DNA of 50,807 bases from Rhodoglobus sp. Its GTDB lineage: Bacteria; Actinomycetota; Actinomycetes; Actinomycetales; Microbacteriaceae. This document shows, piece after piece, positions 33,298 through 41,621 of the stretch (the first letter of the stretch is position 1; each line of letters opens with the position of its first letter). Under the pieces are notes generated by a model. The model ran no database searches. It had not been told where the DNA came from and saw only the letters and a list, made by a program, of their open reading frames with translations. Made by a program: the position numbers and the translations under genes. The stretch is taken from contig JAODAQ010000012.1 of the NCBI GenBank assembly GCA_025463515.1, forward strand, positions 1 through 50,807, in the 5' to 3' direction.

Positions 33298-34556
33298 AGG
33301 TCGTGGGAGCAACGCGTCGACTCGGCCTGTTCGGGGCCTCCGTGCTGCTCAACGGCGTCATCAGCCTGATCACCATCCCGATCGTGATCGCCGTCGCGGG
33401 TGCGGACCCGTGGGCCTCGATGGCGACCGGCCAGTCGATCGGCAACTCGATCGGCGTGCTCGTCGCTTTCGGCTGGGCGCTGACCGGCCCCGCCTCGATC
33501 GCGATGGCCCTGCCCGAGAGGCGGCCAGGGCTGTTCCTCGACTCGCTGTTCTCGCGCGGCGCGATCCTGCTCCCGCTCATCCTGGTACAGGCCCTCGTGA
33601 CCATGGCGATCGTGCCGCACGCCAAGTTCGTGGCCTTCGTCGCGGGCCTCGGGATGACGCTCGCCGGCGTCTCCGCCAACTGGTACTTCACCGGCGAGAG
33701 CCGTCCGGGCCGCTTCCTCTTCCTCGACACCGTCCCCCGCGTGCTCGGCACCGTCGCGGGACTGCTGCTCGTCGTGCTCACCGACAAGCTGCTGTTCTTC
33801 GCCCTCGCGCAGCTCGCGGGCTCGCTGCTCGCGCTCGGGGTGTCGTCGTACGTGATCCTCCGGGGCCAGCACCTCGACTTCCGCGAGGCCGCCCGGTGGC
33901 GCAACATCGTCGCGCGGCTCGCGGAGCAGCGCCACGGCGTCGTCGCGACCGGCCTGTACGCGGGGCTCACCCCGGCGATCCTCGGCATCGTGGCGCTCAC
34001 GGCACCGGCATCCCTGCCGCTGTTCGTCCTCGCCGATCGGCTCTCCAAGTTCGTGGGGATGGCCACCGCCCCCCTCATCCAGGTCTTCCAGGGCTGGGTC
34101 CCCGCGGCGAGCGGCGCGGAGCTGCTGCGGCGCATCTCGCTCTCGGCCCGCATCACCGTCGCGCTCGGGCTGCTGGCCGGAGCGGTCTACGCGGCCCTGC
34201 TCCCGCTGTTCAGCGAGCTGCTCACCCACGACCAGGTCGCGGTCGACGTCTCGTCGGCGATCGCGTTCGGCTGCGTGGCATCCTCGTGGGTGATCTCCCC
34301 GTACCTGACCAACGTCGCCCTCATGGCCGTGGGCCGGGTGCGCGTGATCGCGCTCAGCGCGTCGGTCGGCGTGCCGCTCACCCTCGCGCTCCTCGCCTCC
34401 GCCGAGCTCTTCGGCCTCGCGGAGTTCGCGCCGTGGGCGATCGTCATCGGCAACACGGTCGGGATGATCTGGCTGACGGTCGCGCTGCGCCAGGCGATGA
34501 GCCGCCCGCTCGAGCCCGCACTGGCCTACGCGAAGGCTCTTGAACCTGCTCGTTAA
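33294..34556 (+). CDS. Wzx-like polysaccharide flippase (MOP superfamily)
   Basis: 420 residues with about 12 membrane helices and few charged loops, typical of MATE/Wzx exporters. It would flip the undecaprenyl-linked repeat unit (perhaps aminoacylated) across the membrane. It starts with a short basic N-terminus (MKVVGATRRLG) and TM1 ASVLLNGVISLITIPIVIAV. GTG start overlaps the hydrolase stop by GTGA, so translation is coupled to the aminoacyl module. The gene end runs into the TTAACCC box of EPS unit 3: the stop TAA is part of the first box. Confidence 0.87.
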   Translation: MKVVGATRRLGLFGASVLLNGVISLITIPIVIAVAGADPWASMATGQSIGNSIGVLVAFGWALTGPASIAMALPERRPGLFLDSLFSRGAILLPLILVQALVTMAIVPHAKFVAFVAGLGMTLAGVSANWYFTGESRPGRFLFLDTVPRVLGTVAGLLLVVLTDKLLFFALAQLAGSLLALGVSSYVILRGQHLDFREAARWRNIVARLAEQRHGVVATGLYAGLTPAILGIVALTAPASLPLFVLADRLSKFVGMATAPLIQVFQGWVPAASGAELLRRISLSARITVALGLLAGAVYAALLPLFSELLTHDQVAVDVSSAIAFGCVASSWVISPYLTNVALMAVGRVRVIALSASVGVPLTLALLASAELFGLAEFAPWAIVIGNTVGMIWLTVALRQAMSRPLEPALAYAKALEPAR

Positions 34557-34571
34557 CCCTTGCGTTAACCC
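34552..34571 (+). promoter_or_regulatory. tandem GTTAACCC boxes, EPS unit 3
   Basis: GTTAACCC at 34552-34559 and 34564-34571, step 12 bp. The first box contains the stop codon of the flippase gene. Confidence 0.7.
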
Positions 34572-34615
34572 CGTATCGGGTCCCCCGTTTGGTGGACTCG
34601 AATCGCCGGGGTCCC

Positions 34616-34668
34616 TAGGCTTCAACTGAGGCCTCCTGTACCCGCATCAGGCCCTCCCAGGCTTACCC
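34616..34668 (+). promoter_or_regulatory. EPS unit 3 promoter and leader hairpin
   Basis: -10 box TAGGCT (34616-34621). A hairpin at 34628-34656 (GAG...CCTG-TACCCGCAT-CAGG...CTC, with an internal loop) starts at the predicted +1, followed by GCTTACCC (34661-34668). The rest of the leader has a GGG-AAAAAA-CCC stem (34675-34687). Confidence 0.55.
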
Positions 34669-34708
34669 GCTTCTGGGAAAAAACCCGATACCCGGAGCCA
34701 TCCCCCCA

Positions 34709-37700
34709 ATGGACATCCACGAATACTTCGGCGTGCTGCGCCGCGGCTGGGCACTAGTCGTGCTCGGGCTGCTCCTCGGCATCGCCGGCGGTGTGGCCGC
34801 GAACGCGATCCAGCCGCGCACGTATGCCGCGACGTCCCGGGAGATCCTCACCAACAGCGAGGCCACGGGCGACCTCACCCAGTCGCTGCAGGCATCGAAC
34901 CTCGCGGAGGGGCGCATCGCCTCCTACGTCCTCGTGGCCACGAGCGGGCTCGTGCTCCAGCCCGTGATCGACGAGCTCAAGCTCGACATGACGGTCCAAG
35001 AGCTCGCGGGGCACTTGGCTGTCGTCGCGCCCCCGAGCACCCTGATCGTCGAGATCACCGCGACGGCCGCGACGCCCGAGCTGGCGAAGTCCATCGCGAA
35101 CACGGTCTCGGCCGTGTTCAGCGACGTGGTCGAGAACCAGATCGAGAACGCGACGAGCCCCACGGTGGGCGCGACGGACCCCGATACGGATGCCGCGCCC
35201 GAGGTCCCCGCGACGACCCCCGTGCGCATCGTGAACATCGAGCACGCCTCCCTCCCGACCGCGCCGACGTTCTCCAACGCGCCCCTGCTGCTCGCGGTCG
35301 GAGCGATCCTCGGCCTGGCCCTCGGCCTCGTGGCCGCCTCCCTGCGCGAGACCCTGGACCGCCGCGTCCGCGGCCGCAAGGACGTCGCCGCCGTGACCGA
35401 GCGGCCCGTGCTCGGCCAGATCCGCCCGGACCGCGGCGTGAAGGCGAGCCCGATCGTCATGCACACGAGCTCGCAGAGCGCGATCGCGGAGTCGTTCCGC
35501 GGGCTGCGCGCGAGCGTCGAGCACGTCCGCTCCCGCGACGAGATCAGCACCTTCGTCATCACCGCGATGGCTCCCCGGCAGGGGGCATCCCTCGTCGCCG
35601 CCAACCTGGCGCTGGCCATCGCCGACACCGCGACCACCGTCGTCGTGGTCGACGCCAACCTGCAGTCGCCCAACCAGGCCGAGATCTTCGACGTCGATGC
35701 GGGCCCGGGGCTCACCGACCTGCTGACCACCAAGATCAGCCTCGACGAGGTCATCGCGGCCGGCCCGAGCGAGAACATCTGGGTGGTGCCGATCGGCTCG
35801 CGCCGCGCCAAGTCCGCCGACCTGCTCGCGACGCCGCGCATGCGCGCACTCATCACCGAGCTGCAGTCGCGCTTCGACGTGGTCGTCATCGACACCCCGG
35901 CCATCAGCACGGCGACGGATGCCACGGTCCTCGGCTCCTTCGGCGCCGCCACGCTCCTCGTGGTCGCCGAGGGCACCGCCACCCGCCCCGGCCTCGCGGA
36001 GGCGCTGAACGCCCTCGCCGCCGGCGGCAGCATCCCGGCCGGGATCGTGCTGAACCAGATCCCGCGCAGCACGCGCTCGCTGCGACCGGAGGCTCCCGCG
36101 CCCGCGCGCACCTCCCGCCGCGTGACCGGTGCGGGCGTGAAGGCGCCGCGCGCGGCCGAGCCCGCCCCGCTGGTCGAGCCCGCCCCGCTGGTCGAGCCTG
36201 TCGAGACCCCATCGGTGGTCGAGCAGCCCCTGGTGGTCGAGCCCGTCGAGACCCCCGCCAAGCCCGCCAAACCCGTCCGTCCCGCCAAACCCAGCACCTC
36301 GGCTCCTGCCGTAGCCGCCGTCCCGGCCACCGTGCCGTTGGCACCGCCAGTCCCCGTGGAGGAGAAAGTGCTCGAGATCGCCCCGCCCGCCGTCGAGTCG
36401 ACGTCGAGCCGCGCAGCCGCCCGGGCCGCGCGGGTTGCTGCGAAGGCCGCGGCTCGCGCCGCGGCATCCCGGCCCCCCCAGCCCGTCTCGCGGTTCGCGC
36501 CCAAGCCCGCCGACGCCGTGGAGGCCGCCGAGGCTGCCGCCGCGGCCGAGCGCCGCAGCTGGCCCGCACCGATCATCGACTCGGTGCCGGTGATCGAGCC
36601 GGTCGACGAGAGCTCCAACCCCGTGATCGACGTGCCGCGCGGCGACACGGGCGAGCGCGTGACCCTGCTTGCCCCGCAGCCGGGCGATCCCACGCCCGAG
36701 GAGCTCGCCCAGATCGTGGCCAACCAGTTCAAGGATGATGTCGTGTACGAGATCCCCGCCGAGACCTTCGGAAGCTTCCACCTCGTCGACGCCGACGCGT
36801 TCGCCGCCATCGACAACGAGCCGACGATCCTCCCGCCGTTCCGCAACACCGAGCCGGAGATCGCGCCCGGCACGCTCGTCATCGACCCGGTCGACCCGCT
36901 CTCCACCTTCAGTGTTCCTGCGCCGCTCACCGAGGAGAACGCGGCCTTCGTGATCGACCTCCTCGCCGATGAGCCCGTGTACGACGTGCCGCGCTTCGAG
37001 GATTGGGCGGTCGCCGCTCCGGCTGCCTCCGCTCCCGCTGCCTCCGCTCCTTCGGTGGAGCACGAGGAGACCGAGCCCGAGTTCGACGCCTCCGTGTACG
37101 ACCTCTCGGATCAGGGCGCGGCCGAGAATGCCGCAGTGGACGCGGCGGAGTATGACCTGCCCGTGTTCGAGGCGCCCGTCATGGAGGTGCCCGTCGTGGA
37201 GGCTCCCGCGTACGAGACTCCCGTGTACGAGAGTCCCGTGTACGAGATGCCCCTCTACGAGGCACCGGTGTACGCGATGCCGATCGTGGAGGCCGAGCCG
37301 GTTGCTGTCGAGCCCGCTGCCGTCGTCGAGCCCGAAGCCGTCGAGCCCGAAGCTGTCGAGCCCGTCGCAGTCGTCGAGCCCGCTGCTATTGCCGAGCCCG
37401 CGGCTGTCGAGCCCACGGCCGAGGCGCCCGCTCCTGCGGAGGCCTCTCCTGCGGGGGCCGCTCCGACCGAGTACGCCCCCGTGGAGCCGATCTCCGAGTC
37501 GACCGACCCGCGCCAGTTCATCGCCCCCGCGTCCTGGCCGGTCCCGCGCCTGGTCGCGGACTGGCCCGCCGCCCCGGAGCAGCGCATCGCCGCGGAGGCT
37601 GCAGCGCTCGCCGCCGAGCCGCAGGCGCCCGCAGCGGAGCCCGAGCCGCAGGCGCCCGCAGCGGAGCCGACCGCGCCGGAGCCGGCCGTGCCGGAGCCCA

Positions 37701-37963
37701 TCGACGAGGACACCCAGATCGCCCCAATCCTCGCCCGGGTCACCGCACTGCCGACCCGCGAGCGACTGGCCCGCGAGAGCTACCTGCTCAAGTCGCGCGA
37801 GCTCGAGCGCGCGGCACAGGAGCGCCTCCGCTACGAGCAGGAGCGGCTGGAGGCGCGCATCCGCGAGCAGCTCGAGGCCGACCGCCGCCAGCTCGCCGGC
37901 AAGCTCGACGAGCTCCTGGAGGACACCGTGATGATGCCCCGCAAGGTCGGCGACGGCTCCTAG
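34709..37963 (+). CDS. Wzz/BY-kinase-like protein with dead P-loop and Tyr-repeat tail
   Basis: 1084 residues. The N-terminal Wzz part (MDIHEYFGVLRRGWALVVLG, second TM near 190-210) is joined to a BY-kinase-like ATPase domain (about 250-460). There the Walker A reads APRQGAS with Ala293 in place of Lys; Walker A' VVVVDANLQ (Asp315) and Walker B VVVIDTPA (Asp395) are kept. The C-terminal 600 residues are Pro/Ala/Glu/Val-rich. They include VEPVETP units (about 490-520) and ten pentapeptides xExPV at 815-864, with Tyr835, 840, 845, 850 and 855 in strict 5-residue step. The end is a charged coiled coil (about 1020-1075). Probably controls EPS chain length; kinase activity is doubtful. Confidence 0.88.
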   Translation: MDIHEYFGVLRRGWALVVLGLLLGIAGGVAANAIQPRTYAATSREILTNSEATGDLTQSLQASNLAEGRIASYVLVATSGLVLQPVIDELKLDMTVQELAGHLAVVAPPSTLIVEITATAATPELAKSIANTVSAVFSDVVENQIENATSPTVGATDPDTDAAPEVPATTPVRIVNIEHASLPTAPTFSNAPLLLAVGAILGLALGLVAASLRETLDRRVRGRKDVAAVTERPVLGQIRPDRGVKASPIVMHTSSQSAIAESFRGLRASVEHVRSRDEISTFVITAMAPRQGASLVAANLALAIADTATTVVVVDANLQSPNQAEIFDVDAGPGLTDLLTTKISLDEVIAAGPSENIWVVPIGSRRAKSADLLATPRMRALITELQSRFDVVVIDTPAISTATDATVLGSFGAATLLVVAEGTATRPGLAEALNALAAGGSIPAGIVLNQIPRSTRSLRPEAPAPARTSRRVTGAGVKAPRAAEPAPLVEPAPLVEPVETPSVVEQPLVVEPVETPAKPAKPVRPAKPSTSAPAVAAVPATVPLAPPVPVEEKVLEIAPPAVESTSSRAAARAARVAAKAAARAAASRPPQPVSRFAPKPADAVEAAEAAAAAERRSWPAPIIDSVPVIEPVDESSNPVIDVPRGDTGERVTLLAPQPGDPTPEELAQIVANQFKDDVVYEIPAETFGSFHLVDADAFAAIDNEPTILPPFRNTEPEIAPGTLVIDPVDPLSTFSVPAPLTEENAAFVIDLLADEPVYDVPRFEDWAVAAPAASAPAASAPSVEHEETEPEFDASVYDLSDQGAAENAAVDAAEYDLPVFEAPVMEVPVVEAPAYETPVYESPVYEMPLYEAPVYAMPIVEAEPVAVEPAAVVEPEAVEPEAVEPVAVVEPAAIAEPAAVEPTAEAPAPAEASPAGAAPTEYAPVEPISESTDPRQFIAPASWPVPRLVADWPAAPEQRIAAEAAALAAEPQAPAAEPEPQAPAAEPTAPEPAVPEPIDEDTQIAPILARVTALPTRERLARESYLLKSRELERAAQERLRYEQERLEARIREQLEADRRQLAGKLDELLEDTVMMPRKVGDGS

Positions 37964-37972
37964 CCCTTCCGT

Positions 37973-38068
37973 TACTCAGGAGGTCGTGGGGCGGGAGTGG
38001 GACCTGCGCACCGCTGAGGCCTCGGAGGCCTCGTTGGTGACTCTGGTCACGTGACGTCCTGAGTTGAG
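37973..38068 (+). repeat. 96-bp element, copy A
   Basis: Begins TACTCAGGAGGTCG and ends TCCTGAGTTGAGGA; ACTCAGGA and TCCTGAGT are 8-bp inverted ends. The inside has GAGGCCTCGGAGGCCTC and a GGTGACT...GGTCAC dyad. Copy B follows 160 bp on. Confidence 0.85.
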
Positions 38069-38132
38069 GACGAACCGCCGCGGTCGGCGGGCCGTTGTTC
38101 GACCCGCACGCGGTGACCCGACAGCTTCCCAA

Positions 38133-38228
38133 TACTCAGGAGGTCGTGGGGCGGGAGTGGGACCTGCGTACCGCTGAGGCCTCGGAGGCCTCGTTGGTGA
38201 CTCCGGCCACATGAGGTCCTGAATTGGA
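38133..38228 (+). repeat. 96-bp element, copy B
   Basis: Differs from copy A at only a handful of positions (for example GCGCACC/GCGTACC and GACTCTGGTCACG/GACTCCGGCCACA), pointing to recent duplication. The 280-bp gap 37964-38242 holds no gene; both elements lie between convergent genes and may act as terminators. Confidence 0.85.
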
Positions 38229-38242
38229 GGGCCGACGTGCGA

Positions 38243-40762
38243 CTAGGCCGAGCGCGAGTCCTGGTCGAGCAACCCCAGCTCCGCTGCCACGAGCAGCGCC
38301 TCCGTGCGCGTGGACACGTTGAGCTTGCGGTAGATGCTGCGCAGCTGAGCCTTCACGGTGTTGCTCGCGACGAACAGCTTCTTCGCGACCTGCTCCACGG
38401 TGGCACCGGGGTCGAGCGCGCGGAGCACGACGAGCTCCCGCTCGCTCAGCGCCCCCGCGACGGCCTGGTACGGCGCGAGGTAGCTCGTGCCGGTGAGGTC
38501 GTGGCGCGCCACGAAGGCCGCGGCATCAGGGTGCAGTGCAGCGAGGGCCTCGAGGGTCTCCTGCGGCAGCAGGCGGAAGGGCACGATGACCCCCGACTTC
38601 TCGGACTGCTTGATGGCGCGGAGTAGGGATGCCGTGGCATCCGTGTCGCGTCCGAGCGCGAGCTCGGTTGCCGCACGCAGGACGGCGAGGTCCAGTTGCC
38701 CGTAGCGCTCGGTGCGACCGCGGGCCTGGCCTTCGAGGATGAAGAGGAGCGCGTGCTTCGGGTTGGCGGCGAGGAGGGCGAGGCGGGCGCGGGAGACGGC
38801 GATCCACGTGATGCGCGCGGGGACCTTCTCGAGCGCGGTCTCGGCGCGCGAGAGCTGCCCGAGGATGATGGCGAGGTCGGCGGCGTCGCTCGTGAGCAGT
38901 AGCTGCGCGGTGGAGCCCTCGACGAGCCGGTCGCCGTGCTCGGCCCAGGTGCGGTCGAGGTCGGCGTCGGTCTCGACGGGGTCGCCCCAGTACAGGCCGT
39001 AACGGTTCTCGGCGTGGGCGGCGAACGCCCAGAACTCGTCGTCGTCGCGCGCGGCGCTGAGCAGCGAGAGCCAGTGCCGGGCATCCCGGGCGTCGAGCCG
39101 GCCGATGGAGACGAGGGCGCGTGCGACGAGGCCGGCGGTACCGGAGGTGCGGCCGTCGAGGATGGTGAGCCAGTTGGTGGCGTGCTCCGCCTCGCCCTCG
39201 ATGGCGCGGACGAGCGCGATGGCCTCCGCCGCGCGGTCGGCGGCGGCGAGGCTGCCCTGCGCGAGGCCGTAGCTGGTGGTGAAGCTCTCGCGGGCGCCGA
39301 CGAGGTCGAGGCCGAGCAGGCGCGTCATGCCGGACTGGTAGTGCGCCTCGGTCAGCGTCGTCGCGGGACGCGCGGCGAGGTCGTCGTCGGTCGCGAGGAG
39401 GGCATCCAGCGATTCTGCTGCTTCGAGCGCCGCGGGCAGGTCGCCCTTCAACCGGAACACGATGGTCTTGATGATGTAGACGTGCAGCTGGTCCCACGCG
39501 GACATGGTCTTGGGCAGGCGCGCGAACGTGCCGGCGGCGCGGCGGGCCATCGAGACCCAGGCCTGCGCGAGCCCTTCGCGCGGCTGCCAGCCGAGCTCGA
39601 GGGAGAGCGTGAAGCGCGGGTTGTCGTCGCGCACCTTGCGGGGCATGGCGAGGATCGCGTTGTGGAGCTGCAGCGGCTGCTCCGAGATCATCCGGAACAT
39701 GATGCCGTCGAGCACGTCGACGACCGAGTCCCAGTCCTCCGCGGCGGCGAAGTGCTCGACGGCCTCGAACGGCTCGTCGGCGTCGGCGAAGTAGCGCCCC
39801 ACGGTCGAGCTAAGTTCGCGGGCGAGGGCCGGATGCCGCAGCCGCAGCTCGGCGAGCAGCAGGCGGCGCAGCACGGGGTCCATGCGGTAGCGGGTGGTGG
39901 ATGCCCCCTGCTCCCGCCGCACGAGGCGCGCCTGTGCGACGCGGTCGAGCTGGAGCGCGGAGTCCGGTGCGACGAGGGCGAGGGTGCGAGACGTGAGTGC
40001 GGAGGGGACTGCCAGGCGCAGAGCGCCGTCGATCGCGGCATCCCGGCTGCCCCGCAGTCGCACTTCGAGCTGGTGCTGGCTCTCCTCGAGCAGGTAGGCG
40101 ACCGGGTCGTCCTGGTCCTCGATGTCCTCGACGCTGAGCGACGCGATCACGGAGGGCAGCAGGTCGGGCAGGCTCAGCGGCGAGTGCGAGAGCGTGGTCG
40201 CCTGCTCTGCGGAGAGGGCCAGGCCGAAGATGGCGGCGCAGCGGCGCACCCCGCCGGCGTCGAGCACGAGCTCGGAGGGCGCGACGACGAGGGCGTCGTG
40301 GTCCGCGCGGCCGAGGCCCTCGAACATCCGGCGGCCCGAGCAGAGCGCGGCGAGCGAGAGCTTGGGCGCGTCGGCGAGCAAGCCGAGCAGCTGCGTGTCG
40401 AACATCGAGCTGACGCCCGCGGCGAGCGGGACCACGAGCAGCAGCGGGTAGGCGAGTCCCTTGGTGTGCTTCGCGATCGCGGGCAGCGGCTCACCCGAAA
40501 GGGCCTTGCCGGATGCCGCGGCGAGGGCAGCGCGGATGGCCTCCCAGGCGGCGTCGTCCCCCGAATCCTCCGCGAGGTCGACCCACACGGTGTCGCGCGG
40601 AGCGGGGTCGGAGGCGAGCACCGACGCGAGCAGCGCGCGTGCCGGAACGAGCGGCAGGTCGGGCACGACGGTCACGCGCCGGTCGGCCGGCGGCGCCTCG
40701 AGGGTGGTCGGCGCGAGCAGCGCAGACGTCGCGGGGACGCCAAAACGTTGTGGGTGCTGCAT
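38243..40762 (-). CDS. large LuxR-family transcriptional regulator
   Basis: 839 residues. The C-terminal LuxR helix-turn-helix (about 768-835) reads ALSERELVVLRALDPGATVEQ, VAKKLFVASNTVKAQLRSI and YRKLNVSTRTEALL. The long N-terminal part has the general plan of MalT-like regulators (winged-helix RYRMDPVLRRLLLAELRLRHP at about 290, then helical repeats), but no Walker A motif is visible, so nucleotide-dependent switching is unlikely. It ends the EPS locus, convergent with the Wzz/kinase-like gene, and is the best local candidate for control of the EPS units. ATG supported by GAGGAG five bases upstream. Confidence 0.88.
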   Translation of the reverse strand: MQHPQRFGVPATSALLAPTTLEAPPADRRVTVVPDLPLVPARALLASVLASDPAPRDTVWVDLAEDSGDDAAWEAIRAALAAASGKALSGEPLPAIAKHTKGLAYPLLLVVPLAAGVSSMFDTQLLGLLADAPKLSLAALCSGRRMFEGLGRADHDALVVAPSELVLDAGGVRRCAAIFGLALSAEQATTLSHSPLSLPDLLPSVIASLSVEDIEDQDDPVAYLLEESQHQLEVRLRGSRDAAIDGALRLAVPSALTSRTLALVAPDSALQLDRVAQARLVRREQGASTTRYRMDPVLRRLLLAELRLRHPALARELSSTVGRYFADADEPFEAVEHFAAAEDWDSVVDVLDGIMFRMISEQPLQLHNAILAMPRKVRDDNPRFTLSLELGWQPREGLAQAWVSMARRAAGTFARLPKTMSAWDQLHVYIIKTIVFRLKGDLPAALEAAESLDALLATDDDLAARPATTLTEAHYQSGMTRLLGLDLVGARESFTTSYGLAQGSLAAADRAAEAIALVRAIEGEAEHATNWLTILDGRTSGTAGLVARALVSIGRLDARDARHWLSLLSAARDDDEFWAFAAHAENRYGLYWGDPVETDADLDRTWAEHGDRLVEGSTAQLLLTSDAADLAIILGQLSRAETALEKVPARITWIAVSRARLALLAANPKHALLFILEGQARGRTERYGQLDLAVLRAATELALGRDTDATASLLRAIKQSEKSGVIVPFRLLPQETLEALAALHPDAAAFVARHDLTGTSYLAPYQAVAGALSERELVVLRALDPGATVEQVAKKLFVASNTVKAQLRSIYRKLNVSTRTEALLVAAELGLLDQDSRSA

Positions 40763-40825
40763 CCGGACTCCTCAGGGGCGCGGCATCACCTCGGCCACTG
40801 AAGGCACCGCGGTACTCGGGTTTGC

Positions 40826-40868
40826 GGGTTAACGAAAGTCGCTTCGGAACGACTTAGTCCATTAACCC
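40826..40868. promoter_or_regulatory. inverted GGGTTAA...TTAACCC dyad upstream of luxR-type gene
   Basis: GGGTTAA (40826-40832) and TTAACCC (40862-40868) flank an inner dyad AAGTCG (40836-40841) / CGACTT (40850-40855). It lies 64 bp before the luxR-type start and carries the same TTAACCC word as the EPS promoters. Confidence 0.6.
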
Positions 40869-40943
40869 GTTCTTTCACCCGAGGCCGGAACCCCCTATTG
40901 GGGTGGCTTGTGCATCCCAGTACGGGGGCCGGATGTACCCCGG

Positions 40944-41615
40944 TCAGCTCCCCGAGCTGGCGACCGACGCGAACCAGACGCCCGCGACCCAGTAGCCGAG
41001 CAGCGAGCACACCGCGGTGATGCCCAGCGCGAGCAGCCAGTGCCCGGCGTTGGGCCGCACGGCCCCCTCGGGGTTGGGCGTGCGCGGGGACATCAGCGAC
41101 CGGCGCGCGCGCTCGCCCTCGTAGAACTGGGCGCCGTTCGCGGCGCGCTGGCCGAGGAAGACGCGCTGCGGGCTCCCGCGGAACTCGAGGATGAGCGGGA
41201 CGAGTCCCATGATCTCGAACATGAGGCCGATGATGAGGCCGACCACCTCACCGGCGGCGAAGAACGCGGCGAGGAACAGGCCGCCGAGACCGCAGAACAG
41301 GATCGGCCAGGCCCACGTCGTGAGCGGGGTGCCGAAGCCGCGCGCGAAGAACATCCCGATGCCGACCGCAGCGAGCCCCATGAAGATGCTGCCGGGCGCG
41401 AAGGCGGCGACCGCGTCGGGGCACTCCACTGCGATCTCGTAGGGGCCGCCGCTCGCGCACGAGCCGCCGAGGGCCATCACGGAGAACGACACCTGGAACA
41501 GGAGGGTGAACGCGAGGGCGAAGAGGAACCACGACACCGCGGATCCGGCCACGCGCAGGACCGCGGAGTCGCGCCACGAGAGGGCGGGTATTGCCGAGTA
41601 GTAGGAGGAGGTCAT
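40944..41615 (-). CDS. membrane protein, about five TM helices
   Basis: 223 residues with hydrophobic segments at about 24-48, 68-92, 98-120, 122-145 and 195-218. Two cysteines lie in the first external loop (GGSCASGGPYEIAVECPD). No recognised family. The start is supported by TAGAGT six bases upstream. It sits in the same direction as the luxR-type gene, whose promoter region begins just behind its stop; link to EPS uncertain. Confidence 0.78.
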   Translation of the reverse strand: MTSSYYSAIPALSWRDSAVLRVAGSAVSWFLFALAFTLLFQVSFSVMALGGSCASGGPYEIAVECPDAVAAFAPGSIFMGLAAVGIGMFFARGFGTPLTTWAWPILFCGLGGLFLAAFFAAGEVVGLIIGLMFEIMGLVPLILEFRGSPQRVFLGQRAANGAQFYEGERARRSLMSPRTPNPEGAVRPNAGHWLLALGITAVCSLLGYWVAGVWFASVASSGS

Positions 41616-41621
41616 GCAGGA

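Noticed and set aside
34590-34625. GGTGGACTCGAATCG as part of a tRNA gene
   Set aside because: No acceptor stem or T-loop can be built around it; it is part of the EPS unit 3 promoter region.
34754-37063. 769-residue minus-strand frame opposite the Wzz-like gene
   Set aside because: Antisense shadow, Gly/Arg/Asp repeats mirror the Pro/Ala/Val codons of the real gene.
37973-38228. Two spaced repeats as a CRISPR array
   Set aside because: Only two 96-bp units, 64 bp apart, with internal dyads and no cas genes.
38936-40801. 621-residue open frame opposite the LuxR-type gene
   Set aside because: Low-complexity Gly/Arg/Glu/Val composition with no motif; the minus-strand protein has a clear LuxR helix-turn-helix.
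40880-40900. ACCCC-CTATT-GGGGT as an intrinsic terminator
   Set aside because: Only five base pairs and no U tract on either strand; too weak to call.
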